This document shows positions 34,164-46,562 of a stretch of 64,000 nucleotides of DNA, piece after piece. The stretch is taken from positions 496,001-560,000 of the forward strand of contig OZ037856.1 of the NCBI GenBank assembly GCA_964035575.1, given 5' to 3'. Position 1 is the stretch's first letter; the number at the start of each line of letters is the position of its first letter. The notes beneath the pieces are model-generated. The model was not told the DNA's origin, did not search any database, and was given only the letters and a program-made list of their open reading frames with translations. Source of the DNA: Rhynchopus sp. YZ270_cl-10. Taxonomy: Eukaryota > Euglenozoa > Diplonemea > Diplonemida > Diplonemidae. The position numbers and the translations under genes are program-made.

Positions 34164-34596
34164 ACCCTGCGGCCAACAAACCTAATGGCTTGCCTTTTTG
34201 CGTATAAAAAAGGGCGCTAATTTGCCACTCCTTGAACACGCTTAAACCTTATTTGGACGACAACTTTTTTTTCCCGGACGACTGTAGGTACAATAAGGCT
34301 ACCTCATTACCCTCCCTAACTTACCTAGGAACAAAGACTGTTTCACGAAACCCCTTGCACCTGTTTATCCTCCTCTTTTGCAGAACTGTGTCCACCCCTC
34401 CACTGGTGAAGAATTACTGTCGTAAAACGTAAAACAAAAAGAATGTTCCATCTTCTCATCCCCAGCGCTCCAACATTTCCATTTACGTTTTACGGTATAA
34501 AATAGTAAGAACGGTAAAAGTATTTTTTGCTTTTGTACTCAGGTAGCTACGTGCCTGCAGGCATCGTGTGCTAATAAGTATTTTCGCTGATTTTGC

Positions 34597-34660
34597 AACA
34601 ATCCTCCTGTCAGGTGTGATTGGCAGTACCGTTAGAACGATTTCTCCTCTTGCAAGGTTT
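34597..34660 (+). repeat. R6 repeat copy
   Basis: It contains caacaatcctcctgtcaggt then cagtaccgttagaacgattt and ctcctcttgcaag, matching the order at 4873 and 13868. Confidence 0.4.
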
Positions 34661-35892
34661 TTCTTTGGAAGCAACCTCAAAGACAAACAGAACGAGAAGA
34701 GAGAAGGTGAGAACAGGGCGGATTGGGGTGCGTGCGACAAAAGGGGAGGGGGAAACGAACAGAAAACTTGAACAATAAAACGTATTGAGGGGGGCTGCTT
34801 TCAAAGCATGGGTAAGTAGGTAGTAAGAGTTACGGTCGAAGTTAGAATTATTTTTTTCTGTAGATGTTGCTTTTCATGCCAATAATGTAGCTGGCAAAGG
34901 GAGGATGTGAAACCATGCGGGAAAAAAAAAAAAAAAAAAAACAAAAAAAGCGCAAATTTGCCAATTCAATTTCACTTTTCTTTCCTTTTTTTACGCACCA
35001 TTTTTTTCACTTTCTTCTTTGTGTTTCAGAATGGTAAAACATTCTCAAATTGCTAACAAAAAAAAAGTGAACTCCTCCTCCCAGCTACACTATTAAATAT
35101 TCTTATTTTGTTGAAAATTAATTTTTTTTTTTTTTACTTTTTTTTTTTTGATACGTTGTAGGACTGTGGGGCCGATTGTCTCTCAAGCGCACACAAACAA
35201 CAAACAACAAAGGGGGAAGATGGGAAGATTTTTGTTTTTGTTTTTGTTTTTTTTTTTGTAAATTTTCTCAGAAAAAATGGGGAAGCAAAAAGCGACACTG
35301 CCGTTTGCCTCACGATACAGTACAAACACAAAGGAAGACACTCACATAAACAGAACGAAAGGGCAAAAAATTGATGCACACCCGGTTTGATGTCTCTTCT
35401 CATTAACAGCACCTAGGGCATCGTTTTTTGCACTACTAACTTCGGGTCTGCGGTTGTTCCTATTTCCTTCCCTAGCATGTAGGATACCCGCCTTCCTTAG
35501 TGAGGTGTTCGTAAAATAAATAGAAAAATAAATGATAAAGATGATTCCAAGTCCACGTACTTTGTCACCTAAATAAAAACTTGCAAGACGAAAAATACAC
35601 CTCACAAGGCACATCTAAATCGGGGGGGCTTTTGAGTTACGTGAAAAATATGGTGAAACTGGTGTAAGAGTAAAGAGGTAGGGAAGGGTGGGGACAACAA
35701 CAGGGGGAGGGGGGTGTCATTAAGTCCGAAGGTCACGCTGATCTTTAAAAAAAAAAATGCATTTTTGAAACACAATGTGTTGCGAAATACCGGCAGATTT
35801 TTTGGAAAGATCACGTCACATCGAAAAACGACAGGGGTAATCTGAAAAAAAGAAAAATGGGTAAGGAGAAAGGGGTTAGCTCAAAAAAACAG

Positions 35893-35971
35893 AAGTTGAA
35901 AGTGCAAATGCCTCACTGTTCATCGGCGGACGCAGGCATTGGTTCTTCGCGGGGTGTCGAACCCGAGAAAA
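35893..35971 (+). repeat. R1 repeat copy (full length)
   Basis: It carries gtgcaaatgcctcactgttc, acgcaggcattgg and a B-box-like ggggtgtcgaacccgag. Confidence 0.55.
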
Positions 35972-36266
35972 GCACTTCATTGGCATACACACGGTTACCA
36001 CGAGGGAGGGTGTACGCAGATGCATAGTCATCTTCCACTACACGAAGCAAGAATAGAGCTAAGGAAAAAAGACAGCTGTCCGTACGTTACCACGGATTGC
36101 ACATCATGGGTTTGAAATAAACTTGGGGGTATGATGGCAGTTTCGGGTGACGATGGTGCCGTGAGAAAAATTATGGGTGGGGTGTTCAAAGGAAGAACAA
36201 AAAAGAAAAGAAGAAAAAGAAAAAGTATTTTCATCATAAAAGAAAAAGAAAAAGAGGGAAAAGTTT

Positions 36267-36302
36267 TGAGATGAATCTAAGCCTCTCGTGCTCAGTCACC
36301 TG
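36267..36302 (+). repeat. R3 repeat copy
   Basis: It contains aagcctctcgtgctcagtca, one base from the common R3 form. Confidence 0.45.
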
Positions 36303-36632
36303 AAAAAAAAGTGAGGTTTGATCGTCAAAAAAAAACGCGCGTGTGTGACAAAGTCCACAAAAAGATATAGAAGTGCGGTCTGCACAAATAATACGCTGGA
36401 ATACTTTAGTATTTTGGCTTCTCAGGGTGGGGATGGGATGGGGAGCTACTGGACGACAATAAAAAAAAGCTGACATTTTTCAAAAGAAAAGAGAAAAAAA
36501 AAATGTTGAGCATTTTGTTCATAAAAAATACAACAAAAAAAAAAATTTGTGCGAGTCTGCGGGAGCGCTGGGCAAGGAAACCCCCCCTATCTCTTCTTAC
36601 ACACTGTCTTGTCGTTGGTGCCGTTCCTACAC

Positions 36633-39600
36633 CTAGAACGGGCTTGCGTTCACAGGAGACTTGCCTGTTCCTGGACTCCTGCTTGCAGGGCTTCTGGGAG
36701 GGGTACGTGTGTTGTCCTCCAAGCTGTGGTAAAGGTTGTAGCGTGCCTTGTAGTCGCCGTTAGGGATCTCCATGAGCTCTTCGTGTGTTCCCTGCTCGAT
36801 GATCTGCCCCTTGTCCAGGACAGTGATGCTGTTCGACTGACGGATGGTCGAGAGCTTGTGCGCAATGGTGATAGTGGTCATGGAGTTCGAGGCAATGATG
36901 TCGTCAAGAGCTGCCTGCACGTCACGCTCGCACTGGTTGTCCAGAGCACTGGTTGCCTCGTCAAGGAGAAGAACACGTGGCTTCTTGATCATAGCGCGTG
37001 CAATAGCAACTCTCTGCTTCTGTCCTCCAGAAAGACGTGACCCACGTGTGCCAACATCAGTGTGGTAGCCATCGGGCAGCTTCTCAATGTCATCGTGGAT
37101 GTTCGCCATCTTGGCAGCGTCCATCACCTCATCCATGGTCGCCTCAGGCTTGCCGAGTCTGATGTTGTCGAACACAGAGCATCCAAACAGCATCGGCTCC
37201 TGGCTCACAATGCCGATCTGCGAGCGCCACCATCTCAGACTCACGTCGGCGAGGTCTGTGCCGTCAATCAGGATCTGTCCGTGGTTGATCTTGTAGAAGC
37301 TCTGCACAAGCTGCATCACAGTCGACTTGCCCGATCCTGTTCCTCCAATCAGTCCAACCTGGCTGCCGTCCTTCGATCCCTCGACCTTCAGGCTGAAGTC
37401 CTTAAGCACGTCAAGGTTCGGACGTGTGGGGTACGCGAAGGTGATGTTCTGGAAGCGGATCTCTGCGTCAGTCATAACATCCTTCTTGCCAACGTCGGAC
37501 ATCTGGTCGACCTCCGGCTCGTGGTCGAGAATCTCAAACACGTCTGCTGCAGCCTCCTTCGCGTCGACACCGGCACCCTGCATGGCAGCAGTCTCGCCCA
37601 CACCCATCGACGACATCGTCACAGCCATGATCACAAGCATCATCTCCTTGAAGTCGATCTCGTCGTCCTTCATCAGCTGACCACCGTACCACAGACCCAG
37701 TGCAAAGGAGGCAAACAGTGCGAACTGGTTGAATCCGAACGTCAGCCCGATCCCGATGGAGCGGAACAACTTAGGCTTCTCATCCAGCTTCCCGCTTTCG
37801 TTGTACTCTGTGACCATCTTGGGGCCCATGTTGAAGGAGACAACGGTCTTGAAGTTGTTGATTGCCTCGCTTGTGATACGTCCGGAGACACCCTTGCTCG
37901 ACTCCGTCACCTGTCCGGACATCATCCACATGTTCAACGCACCAGCAAGCACCATGCATGGGACAGTCGAGACTAGCACGAGAGTCAGCTTCCAGCTTGC
38001 AATAAAGGCGATTGTGAACCCTGCCGTGAGACACACAACGACACGGATGAACATGCCGATGGAAGGCCCGAAGAGCTGGTTGATGACCTCGGTCTGCTTG
38101 GAAAGCATCGCACCGAGGGAACCGGTCTCGTGGTCGGGCTTGTCGAAGAAGGACATGTCTTGGCGGAGGAGGTGTGCGAAGAGCTCCTTCCTGATTCTGA
38201 AGGTCAGGTTCTCGCCCATGAAGCCAAACCCACCGATCTGCATGATGTGGCCTATGAACCCCATGAGCCCGATGCAGACGAAGAGCACACACCAGAAGTC
38301 GATGTTCATTCTTTCGTAGGTCGACTCGGCACACTCCTCGCGGTAGAGAACAGAGTTGGACGCAGTGTCGAAGTAGGCAACCTGGTGGCAGTCGTCTTCC
38401 TGCAGCTTCCTGAAGACCTCAAGCGACTCTGTGAAGCAGATGGCGTAGAGTGGGTAGATCAGTCCGTTCATGAAGGCACCGAGCAAGGCAGGCACCAGCC
38501 ACACCATCCAAGGCATCGCCATCGAGGCCACACGCGTGAGACTGCTCTTCTCCTTGATCTTCTGCTTCTTCTTCTCCTCCGCAGCCTTCTCCTTCGCCTC
38601 AGCACTCTCCACAGGCGCAAGCTCCCAGTTCTCATCCTCCTCGTCAATGGACCCAGCATCGCTTGCCGCAGACGCTTCGTCCGCCTCCTCAACCTTCGTC
38701 ACACCTGCACCACGGTTCTGCGTCTCCCACAGCGACGAGTAGATGCCCTGAGGGTGTTGGGTATTTGTATAAGAAAAGTGTGAACGGAAGAAAAAAAACC
38801 GGAAAATGTTCTGGAAAAAACCACATAAAATCATTCACAAGAGGTGATTGCACTTAGTGCGCTATGTAGGTGTACAAATATGGGAAGGGGGGTCATGTGG
38901 ATGCACGACGGACTAGTTATGGCCATGACAGGTGATATGACAGGTGGTGTTACTAGTTATAAATATGACAGGTGATAATTGAATATTACTAGTCATATGA
39001 CAGGTGGTACCTGTAAAATGACAGGTGCACCTGTCATTTTGACAGGTGCACCTGTCAAATGACAGGTGTTTTTGCCGGTGGCTATTGCCTCCCAGGGAAA
39101 GGGACTCTCGAATTTTTTTTTTTGCCCCCTTTTAGGGCGAATTTCGACGATTTGAGGCCATTAAAAGCAAAATTTGACACTTTTGAGCATCTATGGGGGT
39201 CTAAAACGCGATTTTGCGCACCACGATTTTTCGTGGGATTTACGAAAGACAAGTCAATTTTTGACCCCAAAAAAATTCACAAAATTGCCCTCGGTGGTCC
39301 TCACCCCCACATGTCCTCAATACTGGGCGAAAAAATGCAAAAAAAATGCAAAAAAAACGCAAAAATCGGGTGTTTGACCATCTGGGTGCACCAAATACAC
39401 GGGAGTGCGGTACTAAGCCATAATCAGTTTTTCCGCGCTGAAGAATCCGATGAAGAATTCTTCAAAAAAAAAAAAAAGTACAAATAAAAAAATTGAAGAG
39501 GTGGGCTGGGGCCCTAAGGGCCGCCCACCTCTTTCATCTTCCTCCCAGCCTCCTCGCCCGAGCCATCTGCCGACTATTTCCTTCCGTTGCAACCCGACCT

Positions 39601-42600
39601 CGGAGATGACAAGGAGTGGGGAGAAGCTCTGGTGGATCCGGCGAAGCCGGGGGCAAGCAGAGAGGAGATGAAGACGCAACTGAAGAAGGAGTACGGGATA
39701 ATGCGAGTTTGTGCGACTCGCCTTCTGACCCCCTGCTTCGTCTTGCGAAGATGAGCGGGCATTTTCGTGATTGAAGTTGGTGAAGACACGTCTCCGCTCA
39801 CAAGTTGTCGACGAACCCCTTGATGCACTCTTGCATGCCAAGAACCATCCCGTGAGTACCTCAGTGAGGAGGTGTCCGCAGAGCTTCTGCATCTCTTTGT
39901 ATTCTTCATCAAAAATCCCGCTGCATTTTTTACAATGTACCCTAATTTTTTTTCGCCTGCGGCGCCGCACGTAGCGCGCCCGGGTTTGGGACCCCTTCTT
40001 GAATTTCGAGGGGGCGGTTCACGTTACAGTGGGTCCAGAATCATAGTTCAATTAAACCCCGCTAAGCAACTCGCTGGTGGTAATGACCAAAACGTGTATC
40101 AGCCAAGAACTTGTCCATTTTTTTCAAAATGACCCCGTTACAGTGAGGGTAAAAGTTTGCGGAGAAGCTCGGAAAACCCGAAAAAGGCCAAAAAAACCCC
40201 CCAAAAAAACGAGAACATGTTTCGGCAGGGGGCAGCGTGTTCTCAGAAAAATCCAAAAATTACCTGTAAAAATCCTTATAAAAAACCTGGTGCCCGATCC
40301 AAAAAAATGGAAAAAGCCCGGGTGCCCGCCCACCCCTGCAAAAATCGACTTGTACAGCCATTGCTTTGGTGTGGGCTTGTTCACACCGGGCAGAGTGCGA
40401 GTTATTCTCAGCAACACGGCCCCGGCCCCCCAAATTTTTCCCGTAAGAAAACCACCTGCGCGAACCATAGGCATTTTTTGTCCTCCCTCAAGTGCTCCCT
40501 CGAACCTGGCGGGAGGGAGGGAAATAGCTATTTACTGACGCAGTGGTGAGTTTATATGTCCAATGATGTTCTCGTACCTGGAGAGTGGACCGAGTGCGAG
40601 GTATGTTTTTAACCCCCGGTTTTCACCACCCCCGCTCCCCCTTTTCGACATTGTCCCGCTCTGGATGTACGTCTCGTCTCCGGATGTAAATTGAAGCTAT
40701 TTTTTCTCGCCCAAATTAGCGACTCAGGATTTGTGCTCCTCTATCTATCTCTTGTTGGGTGTCCACCCCGGTACAGCCGGTCATGTACCAAGGTACACTG
40801 TTCACGAGAGGGTTTTGTATTTCAAGTCAACTTTTTCTTTTTGTTCTAAATGTCACTTTTGTCCTCAATTTCTCTTAACAGGTACCCGAACCGACGACCC
40901 TTCATTGTGACAGCGAAGCAGTGCCGACGGACGAGCTGGTGCAAATATTTCAAAATCAGGTGGCGACCGAGACCACCCTAATGAAAAAGTCGGGTTTATA
41001 AACCAACTTTTCCATTAACCCACCCCATAGACCACCCTAATTATTATGAAACTCTTAGTCAGTCACTGCTATAGCCATTAACCCAGGGAGCATAGCTAGT
41101 GCAAGAAATTCGACTTCGGGATCCGGAAAGTCTGTCCTCTGCTCTTGCGGAGGACTAGACACAAGAAAATATTGCGTTCCCCCAGAAACCAGTTTTTGTC
41201 ACAGTAATTTTTGCCCAGGGCATGCTCTTGAAGCATGGCGGCTTGGTGTGAGAAGGGGCAGTGTGTTGTTTTGTTCTAGATTTCAACGGTTGTTAGAACG
41301 AGTCAAGTGGATGCTTATCTAAACACTGACTTTAGTACAGACCCGAGAGATCACACATGACTTTGAGGAAAGAACAAAGCAATGCATCTGTACCCGCACG
41401 CCAGGTTGTAGTTACTTCAGAATTTTCTTAAGTTTGCGCGAAAGAGAGCGGGGGCAACTCCTTTGTATCATAAGCCCGCTGTGCAGAACAAAGCGAGGAA
41501 CCTTAAAACACTACCTGCGTGGTGGCTGAATTCACATCCCTTAGAATTACCAGAATTCAGCCTTTGTTGAAGTAACGTACATACTTGTATGTGCGTGTCA
41601 CGCTTCTCCATCCTTAAATGGGTGCACTGCTTCACTGCAGCGGGTAAGCCTCTCTCGACTAGTGCAAACTTAAGAATTTTCTGCTGGAACTTACCAAAAT
41701 CGATTTTCTTTCACCCCAAACACCCGCAACACCCCACCTGCTACTTTGGTAGCCTGTGTTGTTGGGAGTTGGTTCTCATGTTGATCCCCAGTGTTTTGCA
41801 CTGCTTCTTCTGAGCCCAACGCTGTTTGGCCTGTCGACGTAATAAATACGAAGACAGGGCGGCGGTGCCAACAATTTTCCGATGATGTAACGTTTATCTG
41901 ATTGATTTATCGTTTGATATACCTTGTGTGCTACTTCATGCACACCCAAGAAAGGTTATTGAACGGTACTTTCAAGCGATACTTCGTTATGTCATTGGGG
42001 GTACCTGGGTACCTGGGTACCTGGTGCCTGTATTTTGACAGGTGGTACCTGTCAAAATGACAGGTACCACCTGTCAAAAATTTTCACCTGTCATTTTACT
42101 AGTAAAATCACCTGTCATGGTCATAACTAGTCCGTCGTGTGTGGGTACATACACCAGACTTCGCGACAAGCTCGGAGTGCGTACCCTTCTCTGCGATGAC
42201 ACCACCCTTGTTCTCTTGTCCACGGCCGGGCGGCTTCATGACGAAGATCTGGTCGGCTTTGACAACGGTCTGCAGGCGGTGAGCAATGATGATGGTGGTG
42301 GGCTTGTGGCCTCCTTCGTCGGCATTCATGACAATGTCGAGCGCCTCTTGCACCTTGACTTCGGAGGCACGGTCGAGAGCGCTGGTAGCTTCGTCGAGGA
42401 GCAGGATACGTGGCTTCTTGATGATGGCGCGTGCAATGGCGATACGCTGCTTCTGTCCACCAGACAGCTGGCACCCACCCTCTCCAACCTTGGTGTTGTA
42501 TGAATCAGGCCACCTGACGATCGTGTGGTGGATGTTCGCCTTCTTCGCAGCCTCCACAACCTCCTCCATCGTTGCCTCCGGACGTCCTGCCTTGATGTTC

Positions 42601-44453
42601 TCGAGAATCGTCCCCACAAAGAGAATCGGCTCCTGTGTCACCATGCCGATCTGGTCTCTCCACCACTTGATGTCAAGCTCGTTGATCGGGATCCCATCGA
42701 TGTACACCTGGCCGTTCACTGTGCGCGACACCTCGGAGGGGACGTTCGTTCTTGTCAGTGCCTTTGTCGCGATGCTGTATCTGCCAAAGGCCAGGTCCAC
42801 CTCCACGCTGTCCGTGCCTGCCTTCAGCGCTGTGTTCAGCTGCTCGCACACAGTGAGGGGGAGTCTGTGCTCAGAGGCAGTCTTCTCGCCCTTCTCGAGC
42901 TCCTCAACCCAGTACCACATACCGCTTTCGTGCCTGACCTTGCCGTCGGTGTCCGGGACTGTGTGTGTGATGCTCATCTTGTCGCTGCCAGATGTGTCGA
43001 AGGTGACCTTGCATGTCACAACCTTGCCACCCGTTGCAACAATGGGCAGCGTGATCTCGGCAACCTCCGTGCTGTTGTTCCCCTCCTCCAAGGCCGCAAA
43101 GGTCTCAAGCAGCGTCAGGTTGCTTTCGTATGGGTACGACTTCTCCTTGCCGTTCAGCAGGACCATGGCGAAGTGCGCATCAGCCGGCTCGTAGAACCTC
43201 TGCACAAGCGACACAATGCTCGACTTACCACATCCAGACAGACCAACCAACCCAACGGTCTGCCCCTCCTTGATCTTCATGTTCAGGTTCGTGAACACTG
43301 GTGTGTCCGTTCTGGAGGGGTATCTGAAGGTCAAATTTTCAATTTCGATTTCTCCTTTCATGTGCTCGATGTGCTTTGTGCCTTCGTGGATCCTGGGCTT
43401 TCTGTCGATGACTGCGAAGACCCTGCGGGCAGCACCCTTTGCTGCAGCGAAGGCTGCGATGGGGGGCCCGACCTGCGCGAAGGAGAAACTACCGATGACG
43501 ATGGCGAAGAAGGCTGTGAGGATGTCGCCCATGGACGACAGCTCCCAGATGATGAGGTAGGAGGCGTAGTAGAAGCCGACACCGTACACAGAGAAGAAGA
43601 TGAACATCGCACTGCCGATACCGGCACCCTGCACCACCCCGGAGAACTTACTCTTGTCGAGCGCCGCCTGGAGATGCTGCGTGTACTCCGCAAGCTTCGC
43701 AGTGTGCGCACTGAAGGCATGCACCGTGCGGATCGCCGTCAACGACTCCTCTGCAACACCACCAGCCTTCGAGTACGCTGCCCTGGTCTCCGTTGTCAAC
43801 GACGTCAATGCGTACTGCATCGCCATACCCGACCCTGCCAGCACCGGAACAGTCGCAAGCAGAACCAACGTCAACCTCCACGATGCAATAAACCCAATCG
43901 TGTACGACGCAATAATGGTGACCAAATGCATGAAGAAGAACCCCGCCTGCTCTGCAATGCCTTTGTAGATAACCTGCGTGTCACCGTGCAGACGCTGCGT
44001 CAACGCACCTGCCTTCTGCAAATCAAACCACCCCGGCTCCTGCGACAGCAGCGACTCAAAGTACAGCTTTCTGATCAGCGAGATCTGACGTTCTCCCGAC
44101 AACAAAAAGCAAATCATCATCACCGCACCTGCAATGAAGGCTGCACCCGCAGCGATGGCAAGCCAACCTGCCCAGTACGAGATGTTATCGGCCACATCAT
44201 CCGTGTCACCACTCGCAGACGCATCCTGAACGATCTTTCCGAACAGATACGTAAAGATAGGAAGCCCTGCTCCAACAATGCAGGCCCCCACACAGCCAAA
44301 GAAGATCTGCACCTTCGTGGATCCCCTTGCAAACCGGAACAGCTCCTTGGTGGTAACCGGTGGCTCTGGCTTCTCGTGTACATCCATCGCGTCCTCCACA
44401 CTCAATAGCGTGGTAGGACCGGTCATGACATGCTCTTCCCCTGCATCTTGCAT
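36633..44453 (-). CDS. Full-length ABCB-type (P-glycoprotein/MDR-like) ABC transporter, 1,471 aa
   Basis: Two exons, 44453-42153 and 38747-36633, joined in phase 0 by a GTATGT...CAG intron. Membrane half 1 spans about residues 45-335. NBD1 has Walker A LSGCGKSS (405-412), LSGGQ (663-667), Walker B ILLLDEAT (683-690) and H725. Half 2 begins after an acidic/Lys-rich linker (about 780-840). NBD2 has GGTGSGKST (1235-1243), LSGGQ (1339-1343), VLLLDEAT (1359-1366) and H1397. All ATP-site motifs are present, so it should be an active ATP-driven lipid or drug exporter or flippase in a cell membrane. The oddity is about 155 residues (425-579) inserted between Walker A and the Q loop of NBD1, whose second half resembles a WWE domain (MWYWVEE ... 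SVEVDLAFGRYSIAT ... RTN). NBD2 has no insertion. The family is certain; the substrate is unknown. Confidence 0.93.
38904..42139. mobile_element. 3.2-kb terminal-inverted-repeat element forming the ABC intron
   Basis: The ends are inverted: cacgacggactagttatg at the left and cataactagtccgtcgtg at the right. Both subterminal regions carry many copies of tgacaggtg in both orientations (at least nine left, six right), including a palindromic ggtacc and gtgcac spacing. The flanks tgtggatg (38896) and tgtgggta (42140) match at 6 of 8 positions, compatible with an aged hAT-type 8-bp duplication. The right end lies 8 nt from the GTATGT donor. Inside are an R2 copy (40768, reverse) and short plus-strand frames (about 39590-39750, 40880-41000) with no recognised domain. 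Without it the intron would be about 160 nt. Confidence 0.65.
40768..40837 (-). repeat. R2 repeat copy nested in the intron element
   Basis: The reverse complement reads ttgaaatacaaaaccctctc, gtgaacagtgtaccttggta, gaccggctgtaccggg and gtggacaccc. It inserted into the 3.2-kb element after that element was in place, or moved with it. Confidence 0.55.
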
Positions 44454-44561
44454 CGTACAAAGAAAAACAAAACAACACTAAAAAACAAAATACAGGAAGA
44501 TGAACCAAGAGATGAAAAAGCGCTGTATATGAGAGTTACGAGAGTGTTATGAGAGTGGTAC

Positions 44562-44721
44562 GATAGGGATGATAGGGATGATAGGGATGATAGGGATGAT
44601 AGGGATGATAGGGATGATAGGGATGATAGGGATGATAGGGATGATAGGGATGATAGGGATGATAGGGATGATAGGGATGATAGGGATGATAGGGATGATA
44701 GGGATGATAGGGATGATAGGG
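44562..44721. repeat. 9-bp tandem array (atgataggg), about 17-18 units
   Basis: Units are near-perfect copies of atgataggg, about 110 bp upstream of the ABC transporter start. It encodes only MIG or IIP repeats in frame and is a satellite, not a gene. Confidence 0.9.
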
Positions 44722-44990
44722 GGGTCTCTCGATATATATAAGAGCAAAAAGCAAAAAACGCAAATCCGAATAAAAAACCCTACCGCCCCAATCTTTTAAT
44801 TTTTTGGCAAACACTATGCGAAGTTAACGTACGGAGGGTGAGACCGGGGAAACACAAAAAATCCTGATGAGTGAGTGAATGATTTTTAATGAGTTTCCCC
44901 TGTTACCCTCTTCCAACCTTGCAGATGCAAGTGGACAATAAACATGCAGGACGCGAAGCCTAAAAATATATAATCGAGAGACCCCCAAGA
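44716..44990. repeat. Inverted pair linking the two 9-bp arrays
   Basis: The block gggggtctctcgatatatat (44719) is mirrored by tatataatcgagagaccccc (about 44969-44988). The two arrays lie outside this pair. Between them are about 225 bp with a second small hairpin (ggggaaac ... gtttcccc, 44853-44910). Confidence 0.6.
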
Positions 44991-45024
44991 CGCAGCAGAG
45001 CTGCTTAAACAAGTTTACTAGGGA

Positions 45025-45449
45025 GATGATAGGGATGATAGGGATGATAGGGATGATAGGGATGATAGGGATGATAGGGATGATAGGGATGATAGGGATG
45101 ATAGGGATGATAGGGATGATAGGGATGATAGGGATGATAGGGATGATAGGGATGATAGGGATGATAGGGATGATAGGGATGATAGGGATGATAGGGATGA
45201 TAGGGATGATAGGGATGATAGGGATGATAGGGATGATAGGGATGATAGGGATGATAGGGATGATAGGGATGATAGGGATGATAGGGATGATAGGGATGAT
45301 AGGGATGATAGGGATGATAGGGATGATAGGGATGATAGGGATGATAGGGATGATAGGGATGATAGGGATGATAGGGATGATAGGGATGATAGGGATGATA
45401 GGGATGATAGGGATGATAGGGATGATAGGGATGATAGGGATGATAGGGA
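45025..45449. repeat. 9-bp tandem array (atgataggg), about 47 units
   Basis: The same unit and orientation as the shorter array at 44562-44721. Copies are nearly identical, so the array is young or homogenised. Confidence 0.9.
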
Positions 45450-46562
45450 CATCAAAAAGAGAAAAGAGGGTATTTTGGGAAGATAGCGTTGTTGTTTTTT
45501 GTATTGTTGTGCTTTTTTTTTTTGTGGCTATAAAAAAAAATCTAAATAAAGGTTTTCCTCCCGTTTTCCCCCCAGAAATGCCTATACCCATGCTTTTTTT
45601 TCGTTGTTTTGAAAATTCCCGTCGGAAATCCTTTCTGGATTCATAGTAAAAAACAAAAACAAAAAAACAAAAAAAACACAAAAACACGCCATGTATTTCT
45701 TGTTTTGAAAGCAAAATGCAAAACAGAACGAAATAACGTTTCAACCAAACACACCCGCTTTTTTTCACTTTTTATAGTATCGACATTCTCAAATGTCTTT
45801 TTATTTCTTTTTTTTTTTTTTTTGCTCTTTTTTTTTTCAATCTAAATATCGATACCCTCGGTTGCCCTAGCTAGACCTAGCGAACAACACTCAGTTGCTT
45901 TCTGGGTCGCTACAAGGGGATGGGAAATGGGTGCAATACAGCCAAAAACGCCCCCATTTTGTTTTGTTTTGTTTGTCTTTATTCGACTGAGAGAGAAGGG
46001 GAGTGAGTGAGGGAGAACAAAAGAGTAGTTGAAACGTGCTAAAATGCATCTCAGTCAAGCTCAATGCAAAGGAAAATAAGAACGAAAAATGCTTTTAGAC
46101 GAACCTTACCCCCCCTTTCGTGCTTAGCCTGATTGTTGTACTTTATTTTTTTGGTTTTTCATCAATATTTTTCTTTTTTTTGCTGGTGTTACCTATTGGC
46201 ATACCTCTTCTTTCGTGTTTGGTCGCCTTTAAAACATATTCCCACGAACCCAACAAGTTGTTGGAGAGAACAGACACCCCAGAAAATATTTCTTTTTTGT
46301 GAGAGAATAAAGGTGTTGGTTTTTTGTTTTGTTTTTTATTTTTCGCGCGTGGATACGTTTTTTTTTCCCCCTTGCAAAATAAAGAGTAATTGAAACGTGC
46401 TAAAAACGCTCAGATGAAAATAGTTTGTTTTGTTTGTTTCGACAATACCCTGCCGCTAAGCAGGGTCTTTGCAACAATATCGCCCTAAGGCTGTTGGACT
46501 AAAATGTGTGTTTTTTTTTTTTTTGTTGTGTCGACCTTTTTTTGAAAACTTGGTTGTATTAG
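45450..46562. other. AT-rich spacer
   Basis: It holds T-rich tracts, an R3-like piece (46094-46136) and an R5-like head at 46436. No gene is supported. Confidence 0.45.

Larger units (their letters stand above)
29968..36632. other. 6.7-kb repeat desert upstream of the annexin/B-box/WW gene
   Basis: No gene is supported. It contains R2 (30540, 31364), a solo retroelement repeat (30670), R3 (31128, 35537, 36267), an R5 tail (about 31550), a hAT MITE (33025), R1 (33922, 35893), R4 (34101), a small foldback (about 34420-34500, arms cgtaaaacgtaaa and tttacgttttacg) and R6 (34597). A first exon of the gene at 26659-29904 could hide here; I did not find one. Confidence 0.45.

Noticed and set aside
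39413-39970. Minus-strand frame with CKKCSGIF inside the ABC intron element
   Set aside because: It turns into homopolymer translation and has no second zinc-ligand pair or recognisable domain; kept only as part of the mobile element.
42525-44408. Long plus-strand open frame opposite the ABC transporter
   Set aside because: It is antisense to clear ABC motifs. The openness follows from codon bias on the coding strand.
44860-44900. Hammerhead-ribozyme-like ctgatgag near a ggggaaac hairpin
   Set aside because: The stem II and GAAA core expected after the motif are absent.
45026-45646. Frames of pure MIG, IIP or LSS repeats
   Set aside because: Translations of the 9-bp satellite array; no independent coding signal.
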